Source of the DNA: Alphaproteobacteria bacterium HT1-32
GTDB lineage: Bacteria; Pseudomonadota; Alphaproteobacteria; Rhodospirillales; HT1-32
Assembly: GCA_009649675.1 (NCBI GenBank)
Contig: WJPL01000004.1
Coordinates: 1 to 64,000 of the forward strand
Direction of reading: 5' to 3'
Length of the DNA: 64,000 nt
Position 1 is the first letter of the stretch; every line of letters begins with the position of its first letter. The notes below the pieces were generated by a model. It was not told the DNA's origin, made no database searches, and saw only the letters and a program-made list of their open reading frames with translations. Of this stretch, positions 52,711-61,591 are shown piece by piece. A program made the position numbers and the translations under genes.

Positions 52711-52998
52711 ATGAGTGACGCAGTGATGGAGTTTTACAAGGTTGCCCGCCGGGACGATGAGATGGTCAGTTTGCTGGCAGGGATTGAAGATGAGGCCTTG
52801 TTCATCAAAACCGCAATGGAACTGGGTCGGGAAAAGGGGTTTGTTTTCACAGCTGAAGAGGCCGGGGCTGCGATTTCGCAGTTCGATGGTTTTATTGAAG
52901 ATGTGTCGAACGATGACGAACTGACAGATTTCGAGTTGGAAATGGTTGCAGCAGGTCTGCCGATCAACTGCAGCAGTGGTGCAGTGCGTATGCAGTGA
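52711..52998 (+). CDS. Nif11-type leader peptide, RiPP precursor 2
   Basis: A 95-residue paralogue of the peptide at 51996-52274, with nearly the same leader (MSDAVMEFYKVARRDDE to ELEMVAAG) but a different core, LPINCSSGAVRMQ, which has one Cys and two Ser. Leader conserved and core diverged is the pattern of RiPP precursor families. The strong SD is GGAGGAAGAG. Expected export is by the NHLP transporters downstream. Confidence 0.88.
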   Translation: MSDAVMEFYKVARRDDEMVSLLAGIEDEALFIKTAMELGREKGFVFTAEEAGAAISQFDGFIEDVSNDDELTDFELEMVAAGLPINCSSGAVRMQ

Positions 52999-53026
52999 TA
53001 TTATTCCTGCTCGCCATGACCCCGGC

Positions 53027-53042
53027 GGCTGAGCGGTCAGCC
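53027..53042 (+). terminator. weak hairpin after Nif11 gene 2
   Basis: GGCTGA-GCGG-TCAGCC is a 6-bp stem with a short A run after it (on the plus strand), between convergent genes. It would terminate either side at best weakly. Confidence 0.4.
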
Positions 53043-53071
53043 TGACCGAAAAAGTGCCGACAGCAGAACGA

Positions 53072-54121
53072 CTATTTTGCCAGTTCACGTATCCAGCTGG
53101 CAAATTCGGCGGAGTCTTCAGCCGCCGCTGATATTCCGTCGCGGAGATAGTGGTTGCCTGAGGCTTCCATGCGCAGGTGGCTGGGGGATTTGCCAAAGCG
53201 TGCCTTGAAAGCGCGGCTGAAATGGGCCTCGCTGGAAAAGCCGCATTCGAAGGCAACGGCGCCGATTGACAGATGATCAGACTGGGGCTGGGTCAGCAGG
53301 CGGATACTGCGCTGCATCCGGCGTTCCCAGACATACCGTGCAACTCCGTCATAGGGATCAAATATCCGGTAGAGCTGGGACCGTGAAATGTTGAAGGTCT
53401 TCGCCAACTCCCCGGGGGAAACCGGGTCGGACAGATGTTTTTCGATATGAGCACGGATCGATTTGCCGAGTGCGGCGGAGACTTCCGGCGTACTGTCCGG
53501 GTCGATGCGCCCTTCCTGTGCCAGCCATCCTTCCATCAGTCCGAGTGTGCCCTGCAGGGCGCCGGCGGCCTGGATCATGTCCATATCAGGGACGCTTTTC
53601 CACAAGGCCTGCATATGATCAGTCATGAATCTGACCATCGGATTGGCTGATGTCAGACATTTCGCGTGCTGCGGGGCGAGCAGTTCCGACAAATCCGGCT
53701 GCAGGTCGCGGGGCAGAACCAGCGTGAGATTGGCAAAGTCGGTGTTGAGCATCGCATGCGGTTTGTCCATGTCGATGATCAGCATGTCGCCGGCAACAAT
53801 GCGTTCGTCACCTTCGGCGAGACCGCCCCCTTCCAGAAAAACCTGAACCAGAATGTGATCCATGTCGTCTTTTGCGATCCGGCTTTCGCTCCGGGAGAAA
53901 AGCTGAGATTCCGACCTTGTGACGCCAAACACGGTCTCGCCGAGATTACAGGCATCAATACGGGCATGGATGTCCTGTGCGGGCTTTCCCCCTTCGGGTG
54001 ACGCGAGATCAAAAAAGACCCCGATATTTTCCCGCCAGACATCAAACCGGTCCGCAGCATCGAAATCATGACTGTCGAAGTGGACGACCGGTACTGCCGG
54101 AGGAGAGATTTCTGAATTCAT
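53072..54121 (-). CDS. AraC-family transcriptional regulator (AraC_binding_2 type)
   Basis: About 349 residues from MNSEISPPA (54121). The N-terminal half (FDVWRENIGVFFDL, and an internal double-stranded beta-helix-like domain) matches the sensory region of the AraC/RipA type. The C-terminal half has two helix-turn-helix units (SPGELAKTFNISRSQLYRIF and SIGAVAFECGFSSEAHFSRA). It lies between the Nif11 genes and the NHLP operon, and probably controls one or both; direct evidence is absent. Confidence 0.88.
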   Translation of the reverse strand: MNSEISPPAVPVVHFDSHDFDAADRFDVWRENIGVFFDLASPEGGKPAQDIHARIDACNLGETVFGVTRSESQLFSRSESRIAKDDMDHILVQVFLEGGGLAEGDERIVAGDMLIIDMDKPHAMLNTDFANLTLVLPRDLQPDLSELLAPQHAKCLTSANPMVRFMTDHMQALWKSVPDMDMIQAAGALQGTLGLMEGWLAQEGRIDPDSTPEVSAALGKSIRAHIEKHLSDPVSPGELAKTFNISRSQLYRIFDPYDGVARYVWERRMQRSIRLLTQPQSDHLSIGAVAFECGFSSEAHFSRAFKARFGKSPSHLRMEASGNHYLRDGISAAAEDSAEFASWIRELAK

Positions 54122-54471
54122 CAGGTGCCTTCTGTTGAGCTGTTTTCGTTTGGCAGTCGATACCGGCTTCAAGAACAGAACGAAACCACAGCAGATGGTA
54201 AGGTTCCATCCTAACGTTCTGTTGGAATAGAGGGTCAACTGATTTTGAAGCCCCAGTCATGGACAGCATCAAGAGAAGTTCAATATCGTCGGATCATGAA
54301 AGTGATCAGCCGGTTAACTCTGTGGATTGCCGTTGTGTGAAGGGGGCTGATTCAACGAGGGGGGACGATCGGCATCTCCTGGTTGTTCTGCCCGTATTGT
54401 TGTTTCGGAAGGACAATATGGGACGTAAATGCTGTTGATCTCCCGGTTGGGTATGAATGTCAGGGAGGTGC
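54122..54471. other. divergent promoter region, AraC regulator and NHLP operon
   Basis: About 350 nt upstream of both the regulator (minus) and the secretion operon (plus). No conserved box was identified by eye. A candidate 22-codon leader reading frame begins at 54472. Confidence 0.5.
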
Positions 54472-54541
54472 TATGCCAGATTGCAACATCCGGGGATTGC
54501 GTTTTGAACGACCCGTTAGAATGTCTGTGGCGGGGTATTGA
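54472..54541 (+). CDS. possible 22-codon leader peptide coupled to the HlyD-like gene
   Basis: ATG at 54472 preceded by GGGAGG (4-nt spacing) opens a 22-codon frame MPDCNIRGLRFERPVRMSVA and two more residues, whose TGA overlaps the TTG start of the HlyD-like gene as TTGA. That gene has no good SD or ATG of its own, so translational coupling through this frame is plausible. It may also be chance. Confidence 0.35.
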
Positions 54542-55833
54542 ATTTGCCTGATGGTCAACCGCGGAAACTTTTCCGCAAAGCGGCGCTCGACCGGCTGTCA
54601 TCGCCGGAGCAACTCGACCGGCTGGTTCCGATATCAGATACTTTTGGCTGGCTGGCACTGCTGACGCTGCTTCTGCTGCTGTCGGTTGCTGTTGTGTGGG
54701 GCGTTTTCGGGCGGATACCGGACCAGGTTGAGGGGAAGGGTATTCTGGTCAATACGGGAGGACGCATCATTGATGCGATGAGCCCGTCTGCCGGCACCGT
54801 GATCAATCTGCGGGTTGACCGGAATGATTTCGTAAAAAAGGGTCAGGAAATTGCGGCCATCGAGCAGACCGGCCTGCAGGATGAATATATTGGCGCGCTG
54901 GAGATGCTGGCGGAACGGCGCGACGAGCGGGATACGAGAGAACGGCTGTTCGCGGCAGAGTTTGCGCTGAAGGAAAACAACTTTACCCAGCAGATAAGAG
55001 CACAGAAGCAGATCATTCAGGCGGCGCGGAACAGAAGGTCCTTTCTGGCAACCAAGATTACCGGTCTCGAAGGATTGATCGCCAAAGGCTACACAACCAA
55101 TGACCGTCTTGAAGAAGCGAATGTGGATTATAATGCTGCTGTACAGGACATCAGTACGGCGCAAAACCGCATTCTGGAAATCGAGGCAGAGAAACTTGAT
55201 CTCCGGTCAATGCACCAGAAAGACCTGACGGGCATTGATCAGCGGATATCAGAGGCCGAACGCAAGCTGCGCGAGATTGAAACCCGGATGAGTGCAGATG
55301 CCCGGGTCATTGCCCCGGCGAGTGGTCGAATCACGGAGCTGAAGGTTTTTGAAGGTTCGGTTCTGCAGGCCGGTGCTGCAATTGCCAGTATCGCCACTAC
55401 CGGCGATGCGCTGCAGGCGGTTCTCTATATTCCGACGGAGGATGGCAAGCGGGTGGAACCGGGTATGACCGTCCGTATTTCGCCATCTTCTGTAAAGAAA
55501 GAGGAGCACGGGTCAATTCTGGGAATTGTGACCGAAGTGTCAGCTTTTCCGGCGACACGTCAGGGGATGCTTACGGTTCTGCAGAATGATGATCTGGTGA
55601 CAGCCTATTCGGAAACTGGCGCACCTTATGCGACCCGCGTCAACCTGATGGCTGATCCGCAGACTGTCAGCGGTTTTAAATGGACCTCCGGCGGTGGCCC
55701 GCGTCTGGATATAACCGGTGGCTCCACAGTCGAAGCTGAAATTACCGTCAGCGAAGACCCGCCGATCAACCTGATCATACCTTTCATCCGTAAACATACG
55801 GGGATCGGCTTCTGGTCTGAAGTTGTCAATTGA
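54538..55833 (+). CDS. NHLP system secretion protein (HlyD-like membrane fusion protein)
   Basis: 431 residues from TTG 54538 (LPDGQPRKLFRK). One membrane helix (about 40-60) is followed by a lipoyl-like half (GTVINLRVDRNDFVKKGQEI), a coiled-coil hairpin (about 115-240) and the second half (APASGRITELKVFEGSVLQAG), the HlyD/adaptor layout. In NHLP systems it joins the exporters below to the cell surface. No stop-free ATG start exists upstream, so TTG is used, perhaps coupled to the short frame at 54472. Confidence 0.9.
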   Translation: MNLPDGQPRKLFRKAALDRLSSPEQLDRLVPISDTFGWLALLTLLLLLSVAVVWGVFGRIPDQVEGKGILVNTGGRIIDAMSPSAGTVINLRVDRNDFVKKGQEIAAIEQTGLQDEYIGALEMLAERRDERDTRERLFAAEFALKENNFTQQIRAQKQIIQAARNRRSFLATKITGLEGLIAKGYTTNDRLEEANVDYNAAVQDISTAQNRILEIEAEKLDLRSMHQKDLTGIDQRISEAERKLREIETRMSADARVIAPASGRITELKVFEGSVLQAGAAIASIATTGDALQAVLYIPTEDGKRVEPGMTVRISPSSVKKEEHGSILGIVTEVSAFPATRQGMLTVLQNDDLVTAYSETGAPYATRVNLMADPQTVSGFKWTSGGGPRLDITGGSTVEAEITVSEDPPINLIIPFIRKHTGIGFWSEVVN

Positions 55834-55836
55834 CCG

Positions 55837-58032
55837 ATGAGTGAGGCTGCCAAGCCATTCTCGCAATCCGGAGGGGGAAAAAAGAACCGGAGAGTGCGAA
55901 CGCCCACCATCCTGCAGATGACCGGGGTGGAATGCGGCGTGGCCTCGCTGGCGATGGTACTGGCGCATTACGGGGCGTGGGTCTCAATCGAAGAATTGCG
56001 GATCAATGCCAGCGTTACCCGCGACGGCAGCAAGGCCAGCAATCTGCTGAAGGCGGCGCGGAAGTACAATCTGTCGGCCAAGGGCTTCAAGAAAGAGCCG
56101 GATGCGCTGAATACGCTGCCCCTGCCGTCGATCATCCACTGGAATTTCAATCATTATGTGGTCTTTGAAGGTATTCGCGGGGGATATGCCTATATCAATG
56201 ACCCGGCCAGCGGACCGAGGAAAATTCCGGTTGAGGAATTCGGCGAATATTACACTGGGGTCGTGCTGGCGTTTGAACCGGGTGAAGACTTTGCGAAGCA
56301 GGGGACAGCGCCCGGACTGCTGGGCTCGTTTTCCAAGCGGCTTTCCGGGTCCTGGGCGGCATTGTGCTTTGTCCTGCTGATCAGTCTGGCTCTGGTCATC
56401 CCCGGCATTACCATTGCAGGTTTTTCGAAAATCTTTGTCGACAGTATCCTGATTGATGAGAAAAGCGACTGGCTGGTCCCCCTGATTCTCGGCATTTGTG
56501 TCGCCGCCCTGTTCCGCGGCGGGCTGACATGGCTGCAACAATCTTATCTTTTGCGCATGGAAACCAAGCTCGCGCTTTCGATGGCGTCACGGTTTCTCTG
56601 GCATCTGATTCGGCTGCCCGCCGATTTCTTCAATCAGCGTCATGCCGGGGATCTGGCTGATCGGATGGCCGCTAATGACCGGATCGCCACGCTGCTGTCC
56701 GGTCAGCTGGCGACCAACAGCCTGAATCTGGCAATGGTCATTTTCTATGGCCTGGCGATTGCCCTGTTTGATGGCCTGCTGGCACTCATTGCATTCGGTA
56801 TGGCCGCGATGAATCTGGTCGCCCTGAAGGTTGTTAACCGGAAGCGTGAAGACCTGAGCCGCTCGCTGCTGGCAGATTACGGTAAGCTTGCTGCCGCGAC
56901 AGTGGGCAGTCTGCGGGCAGCAGAAACCCTGAAGGCCAGCGGTACAGAGAATGATGCCTTTCGGAACTGGGCCGGGTATCAGGCAAAGATGTTGTTGTCG
57001 CAGCGGGATATGGGCGGACCAAACGCCCTGCTGACGGCGTTTCCGATGCTGATGACCTCCCTCACCACTGCCGCGATACTGGGTGTCGGGGGATATCGGG
57101 TCATGGAAGGGTCGCTGTCGGTCGGGTCGATCGTTGCCATTCAGTCCCTGATGGCAAGTTTTACCGGTCCGATTAAGGCTCTCGTTGATCTTGGCGGACA
57201 GTTGCAGAAGGTAAAAGGGGACATCGCCCGGCTGGATGATGTGGAGACACATTCCGTCTATACCGGACGGGGCCCGTCAGACGAGGGGGACTGGGAAGGC
57301 CCGGCCCAGCTGGCAGGCCAGATTACACTGGATAATGTCAGCTTCGGCTATAGCCCGATTGATCCGCCGTTACTGACCGGCGTGTCACTGGAATTGCGCC
57401 CCGGCGCACGGGTTGCACTGGTTGGCGGGTCGGGGTGTGGCAAATCCACACTGGGGCGGCTGGCTGCCGGAATTCTGTCGCCGAGAGAGGGCGAAATCCG
57501 TATCGACGGATATCCGATAGAGACGATCCCGCCGCATGTGTTTGCGGCCACGGTTTCCTATGTCGATCAGGACATCTTCCTGTTTGAAGGAACGGTTCGC
57601 GATAACCTCAGCCTCTGGAACAGTTCAACCCCGACCCGGTCGCTGACGCAGGCGCTGAAAGATGCCGCGATCCATGAAGAGGTCATGGAGCGGCCGGGAC
57701 AGTATGAAGGGATGCTTGAAGAAGGCGGCATGAACTATTCCGGGGGACAGCGGCAGAGGCTGGAAATTGCCCGTGCGCTGGCCAGTGATCCGCGCATCCT
57801 GATTCTGGATGAAGCGACCTCGGCACTGGATTCAGTGACTGAGAAGCTGGTCGATGACAATCTCCGCCGCCGGGGATGTACCTGTCTCATCATTGCCCAC
57901 CGGATGTCGACGATCCGCGATTGTGACGAGATCATCGTTCTGGACCGGGGGCAGATCGTTGAACGGGGAACGCATGACGATCTGCTGGCGGCAAACGGTG
58001 CCTATACCCGTCTCATCGGTATTGAGGGATAG
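55837..58032 (+). CDS. NHLP-family exporter with C39 peptidase, permease and ATPase
   Basis: 731 residues. The N-terminal C39 peptidase has Q27 and catalytic C33 in QMTGVECGVAS, H106 in HWNFNHYVVF and D122 in NDPASG. Six membrane helices (about 165-440) and an ATPase follow with Walker A GGSGCGKST, signature YSGGQRQRLEIARAL and LDEATSALD. It cuts leader peptides after a double-glycine-like site during export. Its natural substrates here are the Nif11 peptides, whose VAAG end fits such a site. It starts 4 nt after the HlyD-like stop. Confidence 0.93.
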   Translation: MSEAAKPFSQSGGGKKNRRVRTPTILQMTGVECGVASLAMVLAHYGAWVSIEELRINASVTRDGSKASNLLKAARKYNLSAKGFKKEPDALNTLPLPSIIHWNFNHYVVFEGIRGGYAYINDPASGPRKIPVEEFGEYYTGVVLAFEPGEDFAKQGTAPGLLGSFSKRLSGSWAALCFVLLISLALVIPGITIAGFSKIFVDSILIDEKSDWLVPLILGICVAALFRGGLTWLQQSYLLRMETKLALSMASRFLWHLIRLPADFFNQRHAGDLADRMAANDRIATLLSGQLATNSLNLAMVIFYGLAIALFDGLLALIAFGMAAMNLVALKVVNRKREDLSRSLLADYGKLAAATVGSLRAAETLKASGTENDAFRNWAGYQAKMLLSQRDMGGPNALLTAFPMLMTSLTTAAILGVGGYRVMEGSLSVGSIVAIQSLMASFTGPIKALVDLGGQLQKVKGDIARLDDVETHSVYTGRGPSDEGDWEGPAQLAGQITLDNVSFGYSPIDPPLLTGVSLELRPGARVALVGGSGCGKSTLGRLAAGILSPREGEIRIDGYPIETIPPHVFAATVSYVDQDIFLFEGTVRDNLSLWNSSTPTRSLTQALKDAAIHEEVMERPGQYEGMLEEGGMNYSGGQRQRLEIARALASDPRILILDEATSALDSVTEKLVDDNLRRRGCTCLIIAHRMSTIRDCDEIIVLDRGQIVERGTHDDLLAANGAYTRLIGIEG

Positions 58033-58037
58033 GGCAG

Positions 58038-61010
58038 ATGGCACAGGAGACCGCGGATCAGATTCTGAATTCGATTGATATCGACCAGCTTGGTGGTGAA
58101 CGTCAGGCAGCGGAAGGCAATACTCCCCTGCATCTGGAAGATGTTGAGTCAGCAGTACTGGTGCTGGACGGACATCTTGATGTGTTCGCGGTCAGTTTTT
58201 CCGAAGATGGCAGGATTGACCGGCGTTACAGTCTGTATCGTGCGCATCGGGGCGATCTGGTGGTCGGCCTTCCGCCGGGCGGGCCGAATGAAACCGGATC
58301 CCGGTACTTTATTGAGGCTGTCGGTTCTGTCGGCACCGTCGTGCTTGATAAGATCACGACCGCCGCCATGCAGGTTGTTCCGGAGGCTGTTCTCGCCGGA
58401 ATGCTCGACCGTCTGGCAGAGGGGCATCTGTACAGCTTCGAGCATGGCCGGCCAGCCAGAACAACGACAGTTATGGGCGTTGGCGACCACTCGGAACTGC
58501 ACAGGGCTATCGCGGCCTTCGGCACGGGCCACAGGCCGGTCTGGCTGCGGGCAGGGAGTGACCTGCTGATGTATGGGGATACCGCCCTGAACGCCACCTG
58601 CCTGCCGGTCACATCTTCGGCCTGGGCAGAGGTAACGGACAGCCAGCAGGTCAGTTGCCTCGGGTCAGCAGATCTGGTTGTCGATGGCAGCTGGTATACT
58701 GCCCTGTCAGGGTTTCTGACTGTTTGTCAGAATATGTATGCTGTCCGCATTGCAGAAGCTGATGAACTTGTTCGGGCACAACTGACCAGAACGCGTGAGG
58801 TCGAGGGCAGGGCGCTGGAGGATGCGCTGCTCGGGATGGCCTCGACCATCCGGCCGTCCCGGTTTCCTGCCGAGATGTTTGGCGATGTTCATGATCCGCT
58901 GCACCGGGCCTTTCTTATTGTCGCCCGTGATCAGGAGATTGAGGGCAGTGAAACCCCGATGTCACTCAGGGCGGGCGTTGGTGTAAGCCCCATTGATGCG
59001 CTGGCCCTGACTTATCGGGTTCGCACCCGTCCGGTTCTGCTGCGGGACCGCTGGTGGAAGAGCGATAACGGGCCCTTGATTGGCTATCTTGAAGCCGACA
59101 ACAGCCCGGTTGCCCTGTTACCGGTTGCGGGTGGAGGTTATCGGATTCTTGACCCGCAACAGGGCACCGACAAACGCGTGACTGCCGCTATTGCTGCGGA
59201 TGTTCTGGTCGAAGCCGTCATGCTCTACAGGCCGTTACCGGAAACGGTTGCCGGCATTGGCGGGCTGATCGGCTTCATCATGCCGAAAATCAGGATGGAT
59301 TTGCGGCGTATCGCACTGATGGGTGTTCTGGGCGGTATGATTGCGGCTTTCACGCCGGTGATGACGGGGCAGCTGATCGAAAAAGTCCTGCCTCGCTCTG
59401 ACATGTTTCAGCATGCGCAGATCATCATTGCGCTGGTTTGCGCCAGCTTCGGTGCAGCCGTGTTCGAGGCAGTGAAGTCATTCGCCCTGCTGCGGATCGA
59501 AAGTCAGGCTGACCTGTCACTGCAGTCATCCATCTTTGACCGGGCGTTACGGCTGCCGGCCCGGTTCTTCCGGGGCTACACAGTCGGTGATCTGACAGAC
59601 CGCGTGCTCGGGGTTCAGACGATCCGCCAGACACTGACCGGCACAACCCTGCAAAGCCTGCTGAGCGTCCTGTTCAGCTGTTTCAGCCTGATATTGCTTT
59701 TCTTCTATAACTGGAAGCTGGCGCTGGTGGCGGTGGCGATGGTTCTGGTCGCCATTCTGGTCACGATCTATCTCGGAATTCGTCAGCTTGAACATGAACG
59801 TGAGCGGATCAGGCATCAGGGGCGCGCCGAAGGCTTCATCCTGCAGATGCTGACTGGCATCAATAAGCTGCGGGCAGCGGCTGCCGAGAAAAGGGCCTAT
59901 GCCAGATGGGCGAAGTTCTTTACCGAACAGAAGGGCCGGTTTGTTCAGGCCCAGCGGTTTGCCAACTATCAGGATTTGTTCCAGTCGGTTTTCCCGGTTC
60001 TCGCTACGGGAGTAATTTTTATTGCCGCATCCGTTTTCATTGAAGATGCGGCGAATCAACTGGCGCTGGATGCACTGGTGGCCAAGGGCGGAGAAGAACC
60101 GGCAGAAATCATGTCGACCGGTGACTTCATCGCATTCAATACAGCCTTCGGACAGTTTCTGCTGGCAATGACGGCGCTGTCGACGGCGCTTACCCGGTCG
60201 CTGGCAGTCATTCCGTTATATGAACGCATGCGCCCGATCATCGAAGCTGAGCCGGAAGTGAAAGCGGAAAACCTGCTTGTCGAAACCCTGCAGGGCGGCA
60301 TTGAAATCAGCCATCTCGGTTTTCGGTACGCGGAGGGTGCTCCCCTTGTTCTGGATGATCTGTCGCTGACGATTCGGCCAAATGAGTATGTTGCCATTGT
60401 CGGTTCCTCCGGCAGTGGAAAATCAACACTTGTCCGGTTGATGCTGGGGTTCGAGAAGCCGGAGTCCGGTGAAATCCTGTTCGACGGGATACCGCAGAAA
60501 AGTATGGATATCTCAGGGCTTCGCCGCCAGATGCAGGTTGTTCTGCAGCATGGAAAGCTGACAAATGGCAGCATCTTCACAAACATCGTCGGTTCGACAA
60601 CCCTGACCCAGGATGATGCCTGGCAGGCAGCCCGGCTTGCTGGTTTCGACAAGGATATCGAAGCATTGCCGATGGGAATGCATACGGTCATCACCGAGGG
60701 TGTCAATACCCTGTCCGGGGGGCAGCGCCAGCGCCTGATGATTGCCCGTGCGCTGGTTCAGCGTCCGGCCATTCTGTTGCTTGATGAGCCAACCAGTGCG
60801 CTCGACAACACGACGCAGGATATTGTGATGACATCGCTGCGTGAGCTGAACGCAACTCGAATTCTTATCGCGCACCGGCTGTCCACCGTTCGCCATGTCG
60901 ACCGCATTCTGGTGATGGACAGGGGAAAGCTGGTCCAGACGGGAAGTTATGACGATCTGATATCAAAACCGGGTCTGTTCGCAGACATGGCCAAACGTCA
61001 GTCACTTTAA
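58038..61010 (+). CDS. second NHLP ABC transporter (permease and ATPase, no C39 peptidase)
   Basis: 990 residues. A long soluble N-terminal region (about 1-410), which includes a cyclic-nucleotide-binding-like part but no C39 cysteine, precedes six membrane helices and an ATPase with Walker A VGSSGSGKST, signature LSGGQRQRL and LDEPTSALD. This is the companion subunit of NHLP exporters. It follows its partner by 5 nt. Confidence 0.9.
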   Translation: MAQETADQILNSIDIDQLGGERQAAEGNTPLHLEDVESAVLVLDGHLDVFAVSFSEDGRIDRRYSLYRAHRGDLVVGLPPGGPNETGSRYFIEAVGSVGTVVLDKITTAAMQVVPEAVLAGMLDRLAEGHLYSFEHGRPARTTTVMGVGDHSELHRAIAAFGTGHRPVWLRAGSDLLMYGDTALNATCLPVTSSAWAEVTDSQQVSCLGSADLVVDGSWYTALSGFLTVCQNMYAVRIAEADELVRAQLTRTREVEGRALEDALLGMASTIRPSRFPAEMFGDVHDPLHRAFLIVARDQEIEGSETPMSLRAGVGVSPIDALALTYRVRTRPVLLRDRWWKSDNGPLIGYLEADNSPVALLPVAGGGYRILDPQQGTDKRVTAAIAADVLVEAVMLYRPLPETVAGIGGLIGFIMPKIRMDLRRIALMGVLGGMIAAFTPVMTGQLIEKVLPRSDMFQHAQIIIALVCASFGAAVFEAVKSFALLRIESQADLSLQSSIFDRALRLPARFFRGYTVGDLTDRVLGVQTIRQTLTGTTLQSLLSVLFSCFSLILLFFYNWKLALVAVAMVLVAILVTIYLGIRQLEHERERIRHQGRAEGFILQMLTGINKLRAAAAEKRAYARWAKFFTEQKGRFVQAQRFANYQDLFQSVFPVLATGVIFIAASVFIEDAANQLALDALVAKGGEEPAEIMSTGDFIAFNTAFGQFLLAMTALSTALTRSLAVIPLYERMRPIIEAEPEVKAENLLVETLQGGIEISHLGFRYAEGAPLVLDDLSLTIRPNEYVAIVGSSGSGKSTLVRLMLGFEKPESGEILFDGIPQKSMDISGLRRQMQVVLQHGKLTNGSIFTNIVGSTTLTQDDAWQAARLAGFDKDIEALPMGMHTVITEGVNTLSGGQRQRLMIARALVQRPAILLLDEPTSALDNTTQDIVMTSLRELNATRILIAHRLSTVRHVDRILVMDRGKLVQTGSYDDLISKPGLFADMAKRQSL

Positions 61011-61033
61011 TCACGACAAGAGGGAGCAGGGGT

Positions 61034-61579
61034 ATGCGCAAGGTATTGTTTATTCTGGGGCAGCTGAGTGACAGCGACGCCGAATGGATGTCACGGTCCG
61101 GTGTCCGGCGGGCCGTTGGGGACGGAGACATTCTGATCCGGCAGGGTGTTCCGGTGGCCAGTATCTTCGTTCTGCTTGAGGGGCAGTTGCGGATTGAAGA
61201 TGAAAAGCTCGGCGTGATAGCAGTGCTCGGTTCGGGCGAAATCGTCGGCGAGATGTCCTTTGTGGATGATGCGATGCCTTCTGCTTCCGTCATTTCAGAT
61301 GGCAGCAGTGTGGTGCTGGAACTGAGCCATGCCGCAATTGACCAGAGATGCGAAACCGACCCGGCATTCGGAATGCGCTTCTACAAGGCGCTCAGCTTCT
61401 TTCTGGCAGACCGGCTCCGCGGGACTGTCCGGCGTCTGGGTTATGGTCAGGGCTCCGCTCTGGACAGTGAAGATGTGCTGGAAGACGAACTGGACGAAAA
61501 GCTGCTCGATTCAGTCTCGCTTGCCGGTGACCGTTTCGACCGGATGCTGAAACTTCTGTCATCTGCCCGGCAGGGATAG
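61034..61579 (+). CDS. cyclic nucleotide-binding domain protein
   Basis: 181 residues with a CRP-like beta-roll: DGDILIRQGVPVASIFVLLE, LGSGEIVGEMSFVDD and the C helix up to about 130. There is no C-terminal helix-turn-helix, so it is not a typical DNA-binding regulator. It is 23 nt after the exporter and probably regulates or senses within the same operon. Confidence 0.85.
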   Translation: MRKVLFILGQLSDSDAEWMSRSGVRRAVGDGDILIRQGVPVASIFVLLEGQLRIEDEKLGVIAVLGSGEIVGEMSFVDDAMPSASVISDGSSVVLELSHAAIDQRCETDPAFGMRFYKALSFFLADRLRGTVRRLGYGQGSALDSEDVLEDELDEKLLDSVSLAGDRFDRMLKLLSSARQG

Positions 61580-61591
61580 GTGACGTAACAG

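Noticed and set aside
52690-53256. 188-residue minus-strand frame over Nif11 gene 2
   Set aside because: It is antisense to a clear Nif11 gene with a strong SD and overlaps the end of the AraC-type gene.
54429-54551. 40-codon Cys-containing frame before the HlyD-like gene
   Set aside because: It has no ribosome binding site and overlaps the better-supported 22-codon frame in another register.
55984-57252. Minus-strand frames opposite the C39 exporter gene
   Set aside because: Low-complexity Gln/Pro/Arg-rich translations typical of antisense frames; the plus strand holds the full transporter.
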